In this document: positions 12,801 through 20,469 of the stretch, one piece after another
Layout: the number at the start of each line of letters is the position of its first letter
How positions within the stretch are numbered: position 1 is the stretch's first letter
Assembly: GCA_958510825.1 (NCBI GenBank)
Contig: OY294046.1
Location: forward strand, 682,001 to 746,000
Source: Brachypterus glaber
Lineage: Eukaryota > Arthropoda > Insecta > Coleoptera > Kateretidae
Reading direction: 5' to 3'
DNA length: 64,000 nt
Notes under the pieces: model-generated
Databases searched by the model: none
Told to the model about the DNA's origin: nothing
What the model saw: only the letters and a program-made list of their open reading frames with translations
Translations under genes and position numbers: made by a program

Positions 12801-15800
12801 CCATTTTCCACGCCTGGACCTCACCTGTAATGAAAAATAGAGACCAGTAAACTAATTATTACAGGTCTGAAATTTAAATCATTAATTTCCGCTAGATGGC
12901 GCCATCCATTAAAATGTCATTATTAATGCTTGAAGCAAGATGGCTGAACTGCTGTTGTCATGATAAATACGAATATAAACTAATACATTTCGTTTAAAAA
13001 ACTTAAATGTACAGTTTTAGTCAATTTTTTTATTTTTGAGACTGAGAAGGATAATAAATGTTATAAACGGTGCCAAATTGTTTTAGGTGAACATTGCTAT
13101 ATAGGGGTTTTTAAGGTTGCTGAAATTGAATCTGATAATAAAATTTTTCTAACTCCACCCGAGGGGGTGAGGGGGTAAATATTTTAAAATGCTTTCAATA
13201 TTTTCATCAAAATTGGTTAATAGGGGTTTTTGGGGTTGACGAAACTGAATCTGATAATAAAATTAACAAAAGTTTTCTAATTCCAACCCCTGAGGACTTT
13301 TTGGCGTATTGGGGTTTTTTAAGTTGCTGAAAGTGAATCTGATAATGAAAAAATCTAACTCCAACCCCTGAGGGGCGGGGGTAGTTTCTTAAAAATTGGT
13401 ATATTCGAGTTTTTCAGGTTGCTGAAAGTGAATCTGATAATAAAAAAAAATCTTTTCGCGCGCGGAGGTGAAAAATGGGAAAGCTTTTTTTACTGGGCAG
13501 TGTATTTTTTTATTTTTTTATTTTATATTTTTAGTTTTATCTATCTCTTTACGGTCACAAGCTGCCGGTTCTCTGCATGGACATTTCCTCCGACTCTACC
13601 CTCATCGTCACTGGGTCGGCCGACAGAAACGTCAAAATTTGGGGAATGGACTTTGGTGATTGTCACAAAAGTTTGTTTGCACACGACGACTCTGTGACGG
13701 GCGTCCAGTTTGTGAACAGGACGCACCATTTTTTTACCTGTGGGAAGGATGGGAAGGTCAAACAGTGGGACGGGGATACATATGATAAAATAATCACGTT
13801 ACAGGTAAGTCGACAATATTTTTACATCGGCACTTAGTGCTACTAAGAGTGCCGATGTATTGAAATCTTCGCCGAAAAGTCAAAATCTTTGACGACGTTT
13901 TTTTCACATTTCTCGACATTTTAGACCATTCTGAGTCGAAATCAGTAAAAAAGAAATTTGCGTCCGTCTGTCTGGGTGTAAACTCTAACTCCATTCTACA
14001 TGAGATATCGACTTGCGGTTTTTTTGTTCTTTTGTTTATTATTGTATTTGGTTAATTTAGCACTAATATAAAAGATAATTTTAAATTGGTCAAAAAATTT
14101 TATAAACAACGTTTTCCTAAAACGCATAGTTTTCGAGATATTGGCGTTTAAAGCAGTAAAAGGTTTTTTTAGCATATCTCACATATTTATAACCCGATTT
14201 AAAAAAATTATATTTTAAATAAAATCTCTTTTTTAGCCCTATAAAAAATGTTATATACAGTTTTTTGCTAGAATATAATGTTTTAAAGATACAGAATTGA
14301 AAATCAAACAAAACACCTAGTTTGAAATTTGCAAACTAGATGGCTCTAGTGTACAATAATGCCGATGTTTTGACAGGGTGCTTGCAACGTTTCATCTAGT
14401 TTTGGCTTTAAACTGTGAAAATATAAACTTTGTTGGTGGTTTAAAATTTTAATTTTCAATATCTTATCTTTAATTGCATTTTTTCGAAAACGGTTAATCC
14501 AACGGTATTACAACAGGAGTACATTTTTATGTACTTTTACCTGAGGAATACTAACTATTCTAATAACAAAATTAAAAAAAAAGTTCAGCAGGACAAAGTT
14601 TGGGACAACAAAGTGACAAGGCTTTGCCATATTCATAACGCGAGCGCTAAAATACGGTAGTTTCGAATTTCCCAAAATCACCAACAGTCCTAGACAAAAA
14701 ATTATTTGATACAAATGTGTTTTATGAAAAAAATAAGAAACTTTGAAAATGTCCGCCCGTACGATGTCACGTTTTTTTGTGGAGAGGATAATTTAAGAAC
14801 GAATAATCCGATCGACTCTATGGTCAGGTTCTATGGGGGGAAGATCCATATTATTTTTGAAAGTAATCCCACAAAAAACAAAAAAGTTATGTGAGGTTAA
14901 ACTTAAAAAAAATAAAAAACTATATACAGCCTGTTCCAGAACTCGCGTACAGAAATTTGATGGTACATTAAAAACCCTCTGGAAAATATGAAAAAAATGT
15001 AAAAAAATCTATTTTCGTTCAATTCAAAAATAAGAACGCTTTAAGTGGACCAATACTGTTGCTGATATTAAATTACCTTTAAAAGTTAAATTTGTAGCTA
15101 TAGAAGCAAATTTAATTATTGCAGGTACATATTCTGTAGGTTGACATGGTGATTAATGTGTCAAAATATAATAACCTAAAAAGATTCTAAAGTATTGAAG
15201 ATAGTTTTTTTTTTTAATTTTTTTTCATATTTTCCAGAGAGTTTTTAATATGCCCTCAAATTTCTGTACGCGAGTTCTGTATACATTCAAAAAAAAAAAT
15301 CTAATTTTTCATTAGCATTACATACCTACACGGCTATCTTGTTTTAGGGTCACGTTGGAGAGGCCTGGGCCTTGGCAGTCAGTCCGAACGGTAATCACGT
15401 GATATCGTGCGGAGGGGACCGTGTCTTAAGATTGTTCGAAAAATCCGAACAACCGCTCGTCCTGCAGGACGAACAGGAAGAAGAAAGAGAAGAACAGGAA
15501 TCGCTGGCGACGGGAGAACAGACGACGATTCCCAGTCAGCCGGGGCTAAACTTGCCCTCGAAGAAGACTATTGGAAGCGAAAAAGCGGTAAGAAAATAAT
15601 AAAAGTTTTTTACGGGTGGAAACACCCGGATGTTTCACGGGTACCATATGTTGGACCCTGAGGTCTCAAAACGACAATTTGAGATAAGAAAATGCGTGAA
15701 ACATAGAGATTGGACTGGATAGGCCCTGTCTCTATATTCAGTAACGCGAAAATGTTGTGTTGAAGTGGAACTGTATATCATAGATGGTATCTACATTCTC

Positions 15801-18800
15801 CTTTTTGCATAGCGAGTGACTGAAACTTTTTTGCATAAATGAAAAAAATGTTCAATTCTCTACAAAAACATATGTGATTATTTTTATCGTAGGGCTTTTT
15901 AAGTTTCCGATATATGGGCATTTTAATAAATTTTGATATATTTTATTTTCCATTTCCCTGAAAAATTAAAAAAAAAACGAAATAAAGCGTTAGTCTAGAA
16001 ATATTTTGTTAAAAGGAAGCAATATAACGCATTCCTCAGCAAAAGTTTCATAGTAAACTATGTGGAAGAAACTTTTTTGGCAGGGTAAAATAACACTGGT
16101 TCATAATTTTATTTAAAAAATTATGATTTTACAATAATTTTAGCTCAGGTAATGTAACACTTTTTTCAATAGCACATTATGAATAAGAAAACTTACTTTT
16201 ATTTAAACAAACTTTCACTTTTTAAAAATACGTATAATGAGTGATTTTAGCGTAAATGCCAAATCTTATAAAAAGCACAATGGTTAATAAAGCATCACTA
16301 AAAGTCAGGTTTTTTTTTTGTTTATTTAACCTCGTACTATTCTACTTAATTAAGCATCCCCTAAGTCCAGGACTAGTGTGGGCTAATAGTAGAGTGAACC
16401 ACCGGCTTATACTGACTTTCGAACCAGTTTCTAGGGAGTGTCCGTTTCACTTATCGCCTTCGCTTAATTTCAATTATTAATTAACTGAAAAAGACAAATC
16501 GGCGCCGGTGAGAATCGAACTCACGCTAGTAGGCTTGCTATGCATACGCGCTAGCCACTACGCTATGCCTCCTACTAGCTGCCTTTATCCAGTTTTTTAC
16601 TTAGTTAATTTTATTGTACCAATTTCATAATAGTATATTAAAGTACTAGTTTCATAACATACGTTTTTAGCGCACGAGTACAAGTTTAGAAAACGAGCCG
16701 CTTGCGGCGAGTTTTCTAAAGTACTAGTGCTCTAAAAACGTGTTAATTAAACGAATGCTTTATACAATTTTTTCTATTTTGCTCTAAAATTTATAAAAAC
16801 TTACATTTAAATTGATGACTGATTTAGGGATTTTTGTTTTGGATTGACATTACAGTTTACACCATGTTTAAAATTCTAAGAACAAATGATATTTTGATAT
16901 ATTTTATAGTCATCTCTTCTCTTTTTTACTGCAATTAACCAAGCCAAAATTTTGACACGGTAAAACATAACCTAAACACAAAATTTTGTAGAAAATTCAA
17001 CTTTAAAGCGACATTGACATTTGCACGGAAAACGTCAAGCGATAGGCCAGGTCTGTTACCAACCCAAAAGAACAAAAAGTACAGACCTCTTAGGGGCCTA
17101 TAAGAACACGCAAAATGCGTGTGATTATGAGCTTATAAGAGTCGCAAAATAGAAAAAAAAATATTTCTTTTAGGCAGAGAGTATTTTAGAATGTTTGGAA
17201 GTAAGTGAAAAATATAAAGAGCAGCTGGAGGAGCACGAAGCTCTGCAAGCTGCGACTTCGCAGATCCTGCCCATTCCGCAGCCTCCCTTGCTAATGTTGG
17301 CGTTCAATGCCACCACGCCCGATACCTTTTTGTTGGAAACCATCAAAAGAATTAGGCCTAGGTAAGTTTTTAAATCGGCACCTAGTGCTACTAAAAGTGC
17401 CGATGTATTGAAATCTTCGCCTAAAAGTCAAAATCTTTGACCACGTTTTTTTCACATTTCTCGACGATTTAGACCATTCTGAGTCGAAATCAGTAAAAAA
17501 AATTTTTGCGTCTGTCTGTCTGTCTGGGTGTAAACTCGCTAACTCCATTTCTACATGAGATATCGACTTGCGGTTTTTTGCTTATTGTTTCTTATCGTAT
17601 TCCGAAGAGCTGATTAGATTTTGGGGGTAAACGATTGGGGGTAAGATGGTAAAAATAGGGTAAAATTCCTATTTTTATCGTTTTTTGTTTATAATTATGG
17701 CAATTATTATTGTATTTGGTTAATATAGCACTTGTATAAAAGATAATTTTAAATTGGTCAAAAAATGTTATAAACAACGTTTTCCTAAACGCATTGTTTT
17801 CGAGATATTACCGTTTAGCACTAAAAGGTTTTTTTTAGCATATCGCACATATTTATAACCCGATTTCAAAAAATTATATTTTAAATAAAAGCTCTTTTTA
17901 AGCCCTATAAAAAATGTTATATACAGTGTTTTGCTAGAATATAATGTTTTAAAGATAGAGAATTTAAAATCAAGCAAAACACCTAGTTTGAAATTTGCAA
18001 ACTAGATGGCTCTAGTGTACAATAGTGCCGATGTTTTGACAGGGTGCTTGCAACGTTTCATCTAGTTTCCAAGAAAAATTACCTTCAATAAAATAGTCAG
18101 TCATACCAAATTTGAAAAAAATCCATTTAAAAACAAAAAAGTTATAGGGGGCGCCACTTGTGTGCGACACCATTTTAAAAGAAGTTTCGCCAGTTTTTTT
18201 TACAACATTTTTTTTTTTAGCGACTTGGAAGAGGCACTTCTGATCCTCCCATTTTCTTCAGTTTGTGAGGTCCTACAAATGCTGCCTAATTTGATACAGA
18301 GGGGCGATAATGTGGAACTTTTATGCAAAATTTCGATGTTTTTGTTGAAGTTACATTACGCACCGATCGTCGCAAATCAAGCTTTACTTCCAACCGTTTT
18401 AAAGTTGCAGAAATTGACGATGGAAAAAGTTCAGGAATTAAGAGTAAGTCAAAGAACTTTTACCTCAAGAAGTAATTTCAGACCAATGTTTATGAAGGTG
18501 TCATCTTTTTGTTTGTTTATTTACTAACAGAAACGCGATACAGCTTTGTGGTGTAAAATGTAGATGTCGCTAGTCGACTTTCAGGCTACCTAGTAGCAAT
18601 GTTGCGTAGTTTCCACCTTATCATGAATTCAAATCATTATACTTAGATTAAAAATGTAAAAAACTTTATTGTGTATACTATAATTATGTTTAATAATATA
18701 GTATATTTAAATCTATTAAAATTAAACTACTAGTTCATATAAAACTCATACAGAACTAATGTTTCTTAAAATTTACAATTAAATATCTAAAGCAGGTGTT

Positions 18801-20209
18801 GCAACCAGCAACACTGTATTGCTTGACAAAGTTTACGACATTATACTGAGTTTACACATTCTTTCTCTCTCTTTACGCGTACTAAGTGTAAACAATAGTC
18901 ACTCCCCACCAGCCCCTCACCGTAGTTGGTTCACGCTTCAAACAAAGCATACGGCAGATTTTATCATGTTCCTTCTTGAGGTAAAAGTTCTTTGGAGTAA
19001 GTATATTAAGATTTTTACTTTCCCCAAGGAAAGTCTTGCTTCAGTAAAAAAAATTCGAAAAAAATTTATTGCTTTTTTTACATTTCTGGACGTTTTATAT
19101 CAAAAAAATATGATTTCCGTCAAAAAAAAATTGTGTCTGTCGGTCTGTGTGTCCGGGAAATTTGTGACCACGATTACTCAAGAACGCTTCGGGCTAAAGA
19201 CTTCAAATTTGGACCACAATATGATTATCCAAAGTTGTAGGCTGGCATTGTTTTTGGTAAAAATCGGATTGGGTTAAAAGGGTAAAATGGGGTAAAAACA
19301 ATTTTTTTCAAACACCTATTTTTTTCAATTTAACTTTCCCCACGAAAAGTCTTGCATTAGTAAACAAAATTCGAAAAATTGTTATTGCTTTTTTTACGTT
19401 TCTGGACGTTTTATATCCAAAACATGATTTCCGTCAAAAAAAAATCTGTCTGTCGGTCTATGTCCGGAAAATTTGTGACCACGAGAACGGTTCGGGCTAA
19501 AGACTTCAAATTTGGACCACACGTTAATTATCAAAAGTTCTAGGCTGCGATTGTTTTTGGTAAAAATCGTTTTAGGGTTAAGGGGCTATAAAATGGGGTA
19601 AAAACTATTTTTTTTTAAATCATTTTTTTTCAATTTATTTTTCGTTTTACGAAAAAAGAAATGTCTTTTAAAAAAAAAATTTTTTTGAACAACTGATTTT
19701 TTTTTTTGATTTTTTTCTATTTTCGTTTTTGATTTTAATGAACCTAGGACTAGGGGAAAGTATTATTTTGTTGGCAGTAGTATTTTCTACACGTTTCATT
19801 TCCCAATTGTCGTTTTTATTTTTGTTTTAATTTCGTAAAATAAATAGTGTACCTACATTACACAGCTCTACAAAATTATTGGTCGTAGAACAAAAAATGG
19901 TTCCACAGTTAAAAATTCATTTAAATTACCTACAAAAACATTCGTAATCATTTTTTTTGTATGACTATTAGTTTCGGAGATATAACCATTTAAAAATATT
20001 GTCACACGCATAGAAAACGTACTAATTTAAGCTCGTTTTAGGATTTGGTTGGATTTAATTTGTACGGAATGAAATTTATTCAGAAGGAAATCGAAGCCGC
20101 AGAAGGTGTCCAATTATTCAGAGACGCGACAGTAGAGAAGAAACGCGGCGACAAAAAGCGGAAACAGAGAGAAAAACTGAAAAGGTCCATTATGGTATTG
20201 AATAATTAG
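687..20209 (+). CDS. WDR3: WDR3 (Utp12/Dip2), U3 snoRNP WD-repeat protein, complete 14-exon gene
   Basis: Exons: 687-857, 1572-1781, 2054-2251, 4969-5145, 6367-6566, 8364-8568, 9979-10145, 10941-11100, 12095-12322, 13535-13804, 15348-15587, 17174-17361, 18221-18443, 20042-20209. All introns are GT-AG and all phases join, giving 2805 nt (934 aa plus TAG), close to vertebrate WDR3 (about 940 aa). The start [11 protein letters not shown] is nearly invariant in the family. Two WD40 beta-propellers are visible (about residues 15-250 and 395-715), separated by an acidic and Lys-rich linker; blades end in IWDL, VYDL, FWDL, LWN, FWQF, IWGM and QWDG. After them come a Glu-rich stretch, the helical Utp12 domain (about 760-880) and a Lys/Arg-rich tail. 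WDR3/Utp12 is a nucleolar component of the UTP-B module of the small-subunit processome, needed for 18S rRNA maturation. The exon model is my own reading of splice signals and protein similarity. Confidence 0.95.
925..1028. repeat. Short foldback element in WDR3 intron 1
   Basis: Inverted arms run from the TATACCAAGG side into GGCTGTTTTAGTCCC and return as GGGACTAAAACAGCC to GAGGTATATA. A half-copy with GGCAAGTTTAGTCCCG lies at about 1415-1442 in the same intron. It is a small MITE-like palindrome. Confidence 0.6.
1572..1781 (+). CDS. WDR3: WDR3 exon 2 (aa 58-127)
   Basis: The acceptor is TTTTAG at 1566-1571 and the donor AAG|GTATTA. It encodes a full WD blade ([14 protein letters not shown]) and the opening of the next with the GH dipeptide of [13 protein letters not shown]. 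Phase 0 at both ends. Confidence 0.92.
1864..1960. repeat. Diverged fragment of the GTTCAAGTATTACGTAAC MITE
   Basis: The segment shares GTTCAAGTATTACGTAACG with the elements at 23568, 55009 and 62161. The second arm (GTTACGCC, then ACGTTCAATAA) is degenerate. Confidence 0.55.
2054..2251 (+). CDS. WDR3: WDR3 exon 3 (aa 128-193)
   Basis: The acceptor is ATTTTAG and the donor GAG|GTAAAA. It encodes the blade end DTDVIVWD and a complete blade ending [16 protein letters not shown], one of the best conserved WDR3 stretches. Phase 0 at both ends. Confidence 0.92.
2545..4905 (+). repeat. Tandem-like repeat family 'GGGGTTTTTAAGGTTGCTGAA', split by a retrotransposon
   Basis: Imperfect units of roughly 95 bp carry a GGGGTTTTT motif, GAATCTGATAATAAAA and ACTCCACCCCTGAGGGGCGGGGG. 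The family ends with TTTTACTGGGCAGTGTATTTTTT. The copy is interrupted at about 2792-4738 by the non-LTR element. Other copies are at 13095-13512 and, reversed, at 48478-48715. Confidence 0.6.
2792..4738 (-). mobile_element. 5'-truncated non-LTR retrotransposon, reverse transcriptase part, antisense in WDR3 intron 3
   Basis: Minus-strand translation gives a reverse transcriptase: [67 protein letters not shown], then the catalytic FADDAKLF and the C-terminal [17 protein letters not shown] region down to the stop at 2986. The style resembles CR1/Jockey-type elements; the exact clade is not resolved. The endonuclease part is missing (5' truncation). One in-frame TAA at 3817-3819 lies nine codons before FADD, so the copy is dead. 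Its 3' end is a TAA/ATT microsatellite tail at 2792-2821. It inserted into the repeat family around it. Confidence 0.88.
4969..5145 (+). CDS. WDR3: WDR3 exon 4 (aa 194-252)
   Basis: The acceptor is TATGTTAG and the donor ACA|GTAAGT. It completes propeller 1 ([18 protein letters not shown], then LRVWKL) and enters the acidic, variable linker ([12 protein letters not shown]). Phase 0. The intron before it is 2.7 kb long because a non-LTR retrotransposon and its host repeat sit in it. Confidence 0.9.
5580..6264 (+). mobile_element. Helentron-like non-autonomous element (HINE), copy 1
   Basis: It opens with a near-perfect hairpin (ACATCGGCACTTAGTGC, then AAGAGTGCCGATGT), has a GTCTG microsatellite about 135 bp in, and ends with GTGCCGATGTTTTGACAGG, then GCAACGTTTCATCTAGT. 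The CTAGT end fits the CTRRT terminus of Helitrons. The subterminal inverted ACATCGGCAC/GTGCCGATGT and the GTCY microsatellite fit Helentron-associated INE elements as in Drosophila. It lies in WDR3 intron 4 and has no protein. Confidence 0.65.
6283..6366. repeat. MITE fragment abutting the exon 5 acceptor
   Basis: The sequence AATGCAATATACCATTTACTG through GGAATGCGTAGCATTACAT to CACGGCTTGTTTTTTAG is shared with 35935-36016 and 36774-36832, and in part with 8293-8330, 15317-15344 and 51940-51975. The repeat supplies the pyrimidine tract and AG of WDR3 intron 4. Confidence 0.5.
6367..6566 (+). CDS. WDR3: WDR3 exon 5 (aa 253-319)
   Basis: It encodes the blade with [16 protein letters not shown] and [15 protein letters not shown], followed by a Lys/Arg-rich run ([10 protein letters not shown]). 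The donor is AAT|GTAAGT and the exon ends in phase 2. A second AG lies 12 nt into the exon (CTACAG at 6373-6378), in frame, so the true acceptor could be there; that would remove four residues (HPLQ) that have no clear counterpart in relatives. Confidence 0.85.
6876..7037. mobile_element. Harbinger-like MITE (GGGGTCGTCCATAAAATACG)
   Basis: Perfect terminal inverted repeats GGGGTCGTCCATAAAATACG are flanked by TTA on both sides (6873-6875 and 7038-7040). A 3-bp TTA duplication is typical of PIF/Harbinger elements. Length 162 bp, no coding capacity. The middle shares GGGGGGTAGCCAAAATATGA with the element at 55009. Confidence 0.7.
7606..8144 (+). mobile_element. hAT-like MITE, copy A
   Basis: Terminal inverted repeats CAAAGAACTTTTGCCTCAAG and CTTGAGGTAAAAGTTCTTTG are flanked by the perfect 8-bp duplication AAAACGAA (7598-7605, 8145-8152). 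The 8-bp duplication and CA...TG ends mark the hAT superfamily. Length 539 bp, non-coding, in WDR3 intron 5. Confidence 0.85.
8364..8568 (+). CDS. WDR3: WDR3 exon 6 (aa 319-387)
   Basis: The acceptor is GAATTTAG and the donor AAA|GTAAGT. It encodes the linker motif [14 protein letters not shown] and the first strands of propeller 2 ([26 protein letters not shown]). Phases 2 and 0 match the neighbours. Confidence 0.9.
8763..9324. repeat. Long inverted-repeat MITE in WDR3 intron 6
   Basis: The left arm (ATTTTGGATAATTTGAGCATG, later GTCAGAATTTTGCGCAA) returns as ATTGCGCAAAATCCTGACG to GAATTATCCAAAATCA. The 400-bp centre is AT-rich without ORF. Confidence 0.65.
9601..9929 (+). repeat. 330-bp dispersed repeat, copy 1
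   Basis: It is nearly identical to 12388-12718. It begins TAATAGTTATTTATG, contains a hairpin GAAAATTAACCTGC/GCAGGTTAATTTTC, and ends near ATTATCTGTATGTATTG. No terminal duplication could be fixed. It sits 50 bp before WDR3 exon 7. Confidence 0.65.
9979..10145 (+). CDS. WDR3: WDR3 exon 7 (aa 388-443)
   Basis: It encodes [16 protein letters not shown] and [15 protein letters not shown], the blade that carries the invariant FSSDN in WDR3. The donor is GG|GTAAGA (phase 2). Two AGs six bases apart (9977-9978 and 9983-9984) are both in-frame acceptors, so a two-residue difference at the start (DK) is possible. Confidence 0.88.
10318..10830 (+). repeat. Composite MITE 'TAGTATATTAAAGTACTAG', copy 1
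   Basis: The first 140 bp are a palindrome (TTCATAACATACGTTTTTAGC returning as CTAAAAACGTGTTATGAAAC). The rest is closed by AAGAGTCGCAAAATAGAAAAA, whose inverse TTTTTCTATTTTGC is at the junction in the other copies. Copies at 16631-17156 and 45203-45730. In WDR3 intron 7. Confidence 0.65.
10941..11100 (+). CDS. WDR3: WDR3 exon 8 (aa 443-496)
   Basis: The acceptor is TCGTTTCTAG and the donor ATG|GTAAGT. It encodes [19 protein letters not shown] and the [13 protein letters not shown] blade start. Phase 2 to 0. Confidence 0.92.
11368..12078 (+). mobile_element. Helentron-like HINE, copy 2, at the exon 9 acceptor
   Basis: Same 5' hairpin, a long GTCTG run at 11509-11535, and the CATCTAGT end as copy 1. 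Its end is 16 nt before the AG of WDR3 intron 8, so the branch point of that intron very probably lies inside the element. Confidence 0.65.
12095..12322 (+). CDS. WDR3: WDR3 exon 9 (aa 497-572)
   Basis: The acceptor (ATTTTTAG) lies only 16 nt from the 3' end of a Helentron-like insertion. It encodes [17 protein letters not shown], a short charged loop, and [16 protein letters not shown] followed by [10 protein letters not shown]. The donor is AAG|GTAAGT, phase 0. Confidence 0.93.
12388..12718 (+). repeat. 330-bp dispersed repeat, copy 2
   Basis: Copy of 9601-9929 in WDR3 intron 9, with the same hairpin and the ATCCACTTAATAAAGTAAAAG segment. Two copies in one gene suggest recent local activity or duplication. 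Confidence 0.65.
12719..13094. other. Unassigned intron 9 sequence
   Basis: It contains no ORF or recognised repeat. A short inverted pair around CACCTGTAATG and ATTACAGGTCTG is visible at 12821-12870. Confidence 0.4.
13095..13512 (+). repeat. Repeat family 'GGGGTTTTTAAGGTTGCTGAA', intact copy
   Basis: It holds at least four imperfect units with the GAATCTGATAATAAAA and CCTGAGGGGCGGGGG motifs and ends with TTTTTACTGGGCAGTGTATTTTTT, 22 nt before WDR3 exon 10. Confidence 0.6.
13535..13804 (+). CDS. WDR3: WDR3 exon 10 (aa 573-662)
   Basis: It is the most conserved exon: [34 protein letters not shown] and SLFAHDDSV, two WD blades back to back. The acceptor is TTTTTAG and the donor CAG|GTAAGT. 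It is visibly more GC-rich than its surroundings, as expected for coding sequence here. Confidence 0.95.
13824..14400 (+). mobile_element. Helentron-like HINE, copy 3 (internally deleted)
   Basis: It starts 19 nt after the exon 10 donor. About 110 bp after the microsatellite are missing relative to copy 1, removing the GGGGGTAAACGATTGGGGG part. Hairpin and CATCTAGT end are intact. Confidence 0.65.
14401..14922. other. Unassigned intron 10 sequence with an old dispersed repeat
   Basis: The part CGAAAACGGTTAATCCAACGG through AAAGTTTGGGACAACAAAG resembles 62500-62640, so it is an old repeat. The longest ORFs are short and without family signature. Confidence 0.4.
14923..15285. repeat. Inverted-repeat MITE (CTGTTCCAGAACTCGCGTAC)
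   Basis: The left arm AACTCGCGTACAGAAATTTGA with CCCTCTGGAAAATATGAAAA returns on the right as TTTTCATATTTTCCAGAGAG and CTGTACGCGAGTTCTG. Length about 360 bp, no protein. Confidence 0.7.
15348..15587 (+). CDS. WDR3: WDR3 exon 11 (aa 663-742)
   Basis: It encodes the last blade ([31 protein letters not shown]) and a Glu-rich stretch ([11 protein letters not shown]) typical of this position in WDR3. The acceptor is TTGTTTTAG and the donor GCG|GTAAGA. Confidence 0.92.
15588..16309. other. Unassigned intron 11 sequence
   Basis: AT-rich, no repeat match seen in the window. The first 70 bp continue the exon frame only by chance, as a good donor at 15588 ends the exon. Confidence 0.4.
16310..16573 (-). 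mobile_element. tRNA-derived SINE (tRNA-Ala-like head)
   Basis: On the minus strand 16572-16501 folds like a tRNA: an A-box-like TAGCGTAGTGG, a loop with AGC anticodon after a U (tRNA-Ala type), a perfect T-stem GTGAG/CTCAC with the TTCGATT loop, and GGCGCC at the end. The acceptor stem has three mismatches, so it is not a working tRNA. A body of about 180 bp follows and ends in an A-run (16311-16318, T on the plus strand), as in SINEs. No target duplication was found. Confidence 0.65.
16631..17156 (+). repeat. Composite MITE 'TAGTATATTAAAGTACTAG', copy 2
   Basis: Full-length copy with both the first palindrome and the TTTTTCTATTTTGC...GCAAAATAGAAAAA part. It ends 17 nt before WDR3 exon 12. 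Confidence 0.65.
17174..17361 (+). CDS. WDR3: WDR3 exon 12 (aa 743-805)
   Basis: It encodes the start of the C-terminal Utp12 region ([17 protein letters not shown]; later [10 protein letters not shown]). The acceptor (TTTCTTTTAG) lies 17 nt after a repeat ending at 17156. The donor AG|GTAAGT is followed after 11 nt by a Helentron-like insertion. Ends in phase 2. Confidence 0.92.
17373..18066 (+). mobile_element. Helentron-like HINE, copy 4
   Basis: It begins 11 nt downstream of the exon 12 donor (AAATCGGCACCTAGTGC, one base off the consensus) and ends CATCTAGT. The microsatellite is at 17513-17526. Confidence 0.65.
18221..18443 (+). CDS. WDR3: WDR3 exon 13 (aa 805-879)
   Basis: It encodes the core of the Utp12 domain: [18 protein letters not shown], then [18 protein letters not shown] and [11 protein letters not shown]. 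The donor AGA|GTAAGT at 18444 is part of an 8-bp target-site duplication of a hAT MITE, so a second copy of the same donor lies at 18996. Confidence 0.92.
18450..18994 (-). mobile_element. hAT-like MITE, copy B, inserted at a splice donor
   Basis: The 22-bp inverted ends start CAAAGAACTTTTACCTCAAG. The 8-bp duplication GAGTAAGT is perfect (18442-18449 and 18995-19002) and contains the GTAAGT donor of WDR3 intron 13. Length 545 bp, opposite in orientation to copy A. Confidence 0.88.
19010..19640 (+). mobile_element. Second HINE-like family, two tandem copies
   Basis: Units at about 19018-19320 and 19330-19640 share TTTCCCCAAGGAAAGTCTTGC, TTTCTGGACGTTTTATATC, a short GTCTGTCGGTCTG run and ACTTCAAATTTGGACCACA. 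A reversed partial copy is at 40577-40838. The layout (stem-like start, GTCTG motif) resembles the first family but the sequence differs. Confidence 0.5.
20042..20209 (+). CDS. WDR3: WDR3 exon 14, terminal exon (aa 880-934, stop)
   Basis: The acceptor is GCTCGTTTTAG. It encodes [20 protein letters not shown], matching the end of the Utp12 domain, then a Lys/Arg-rich nucleolar-type tail ([16 protein letters not shown]) and TAG at 20207-20209. An ATTAAA-type poly(A) signal is possible near 20268. Confidence 0.93.
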   Translation, partial: DLVGFNLYGMKFIQKEIEAAEGVQLFRDATVEKKRGDKKRKQREKLKRSIMVLNN

Positions 20210-20309
20210 TTTTCATTACCTGTTGTTTTAAATGTTAAAAGGTAATGTACAAATTACTATTAAAAAAAATTAAATACCTATTCAGAAAATACCTGGCATA
20301 CTTGCATGA

Positions 20310-20356
20310 CAATAATTGGTACATACCTTACAATATAAGGTATGTACCAATTATTG
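20310..20356. terminator. Hairpin just after the WDR3 stop
   Basis: A near-perfect inverted repeat (arms CAATAATTGGTACATACCTT and its complement, 5-nt loop) lies 100 bp after the WDR3 stop codon. It may be a small foldback element or affect the 3' end; a role is not shown. Confidence 0.35.
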
Positions 20357-20469
20357 TATGACCATGTCATGATCATACCTTGCATAAGGTAGCAAAGTTG
20401 AAAAAAAAAGGATAAGCTTGGATAAGTCCAGACGCTTTTCAATTTCCGATCAGAACTCAATAACAGAAG

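Noticed and set aside
16501..16573. Functional tRNA-Ala gene
   Set aside because: Three acceptor-stem mismatches and an attached body with an A-tail fit a SINE better.
18162..18527. Extension of WDR3 exon 13 to a stop at 18525
   Set aside because: The reading after 18443 is MITE sequence; the GTAAGT donor and the match of exon 14 to the Utp12 domain support splicing.
18819..19277. 152-codon ORF spanning 18819-19277
   Set aside because: It runs from the hAT MITE into the HINE-like repeat and is not conserved with either as protein.
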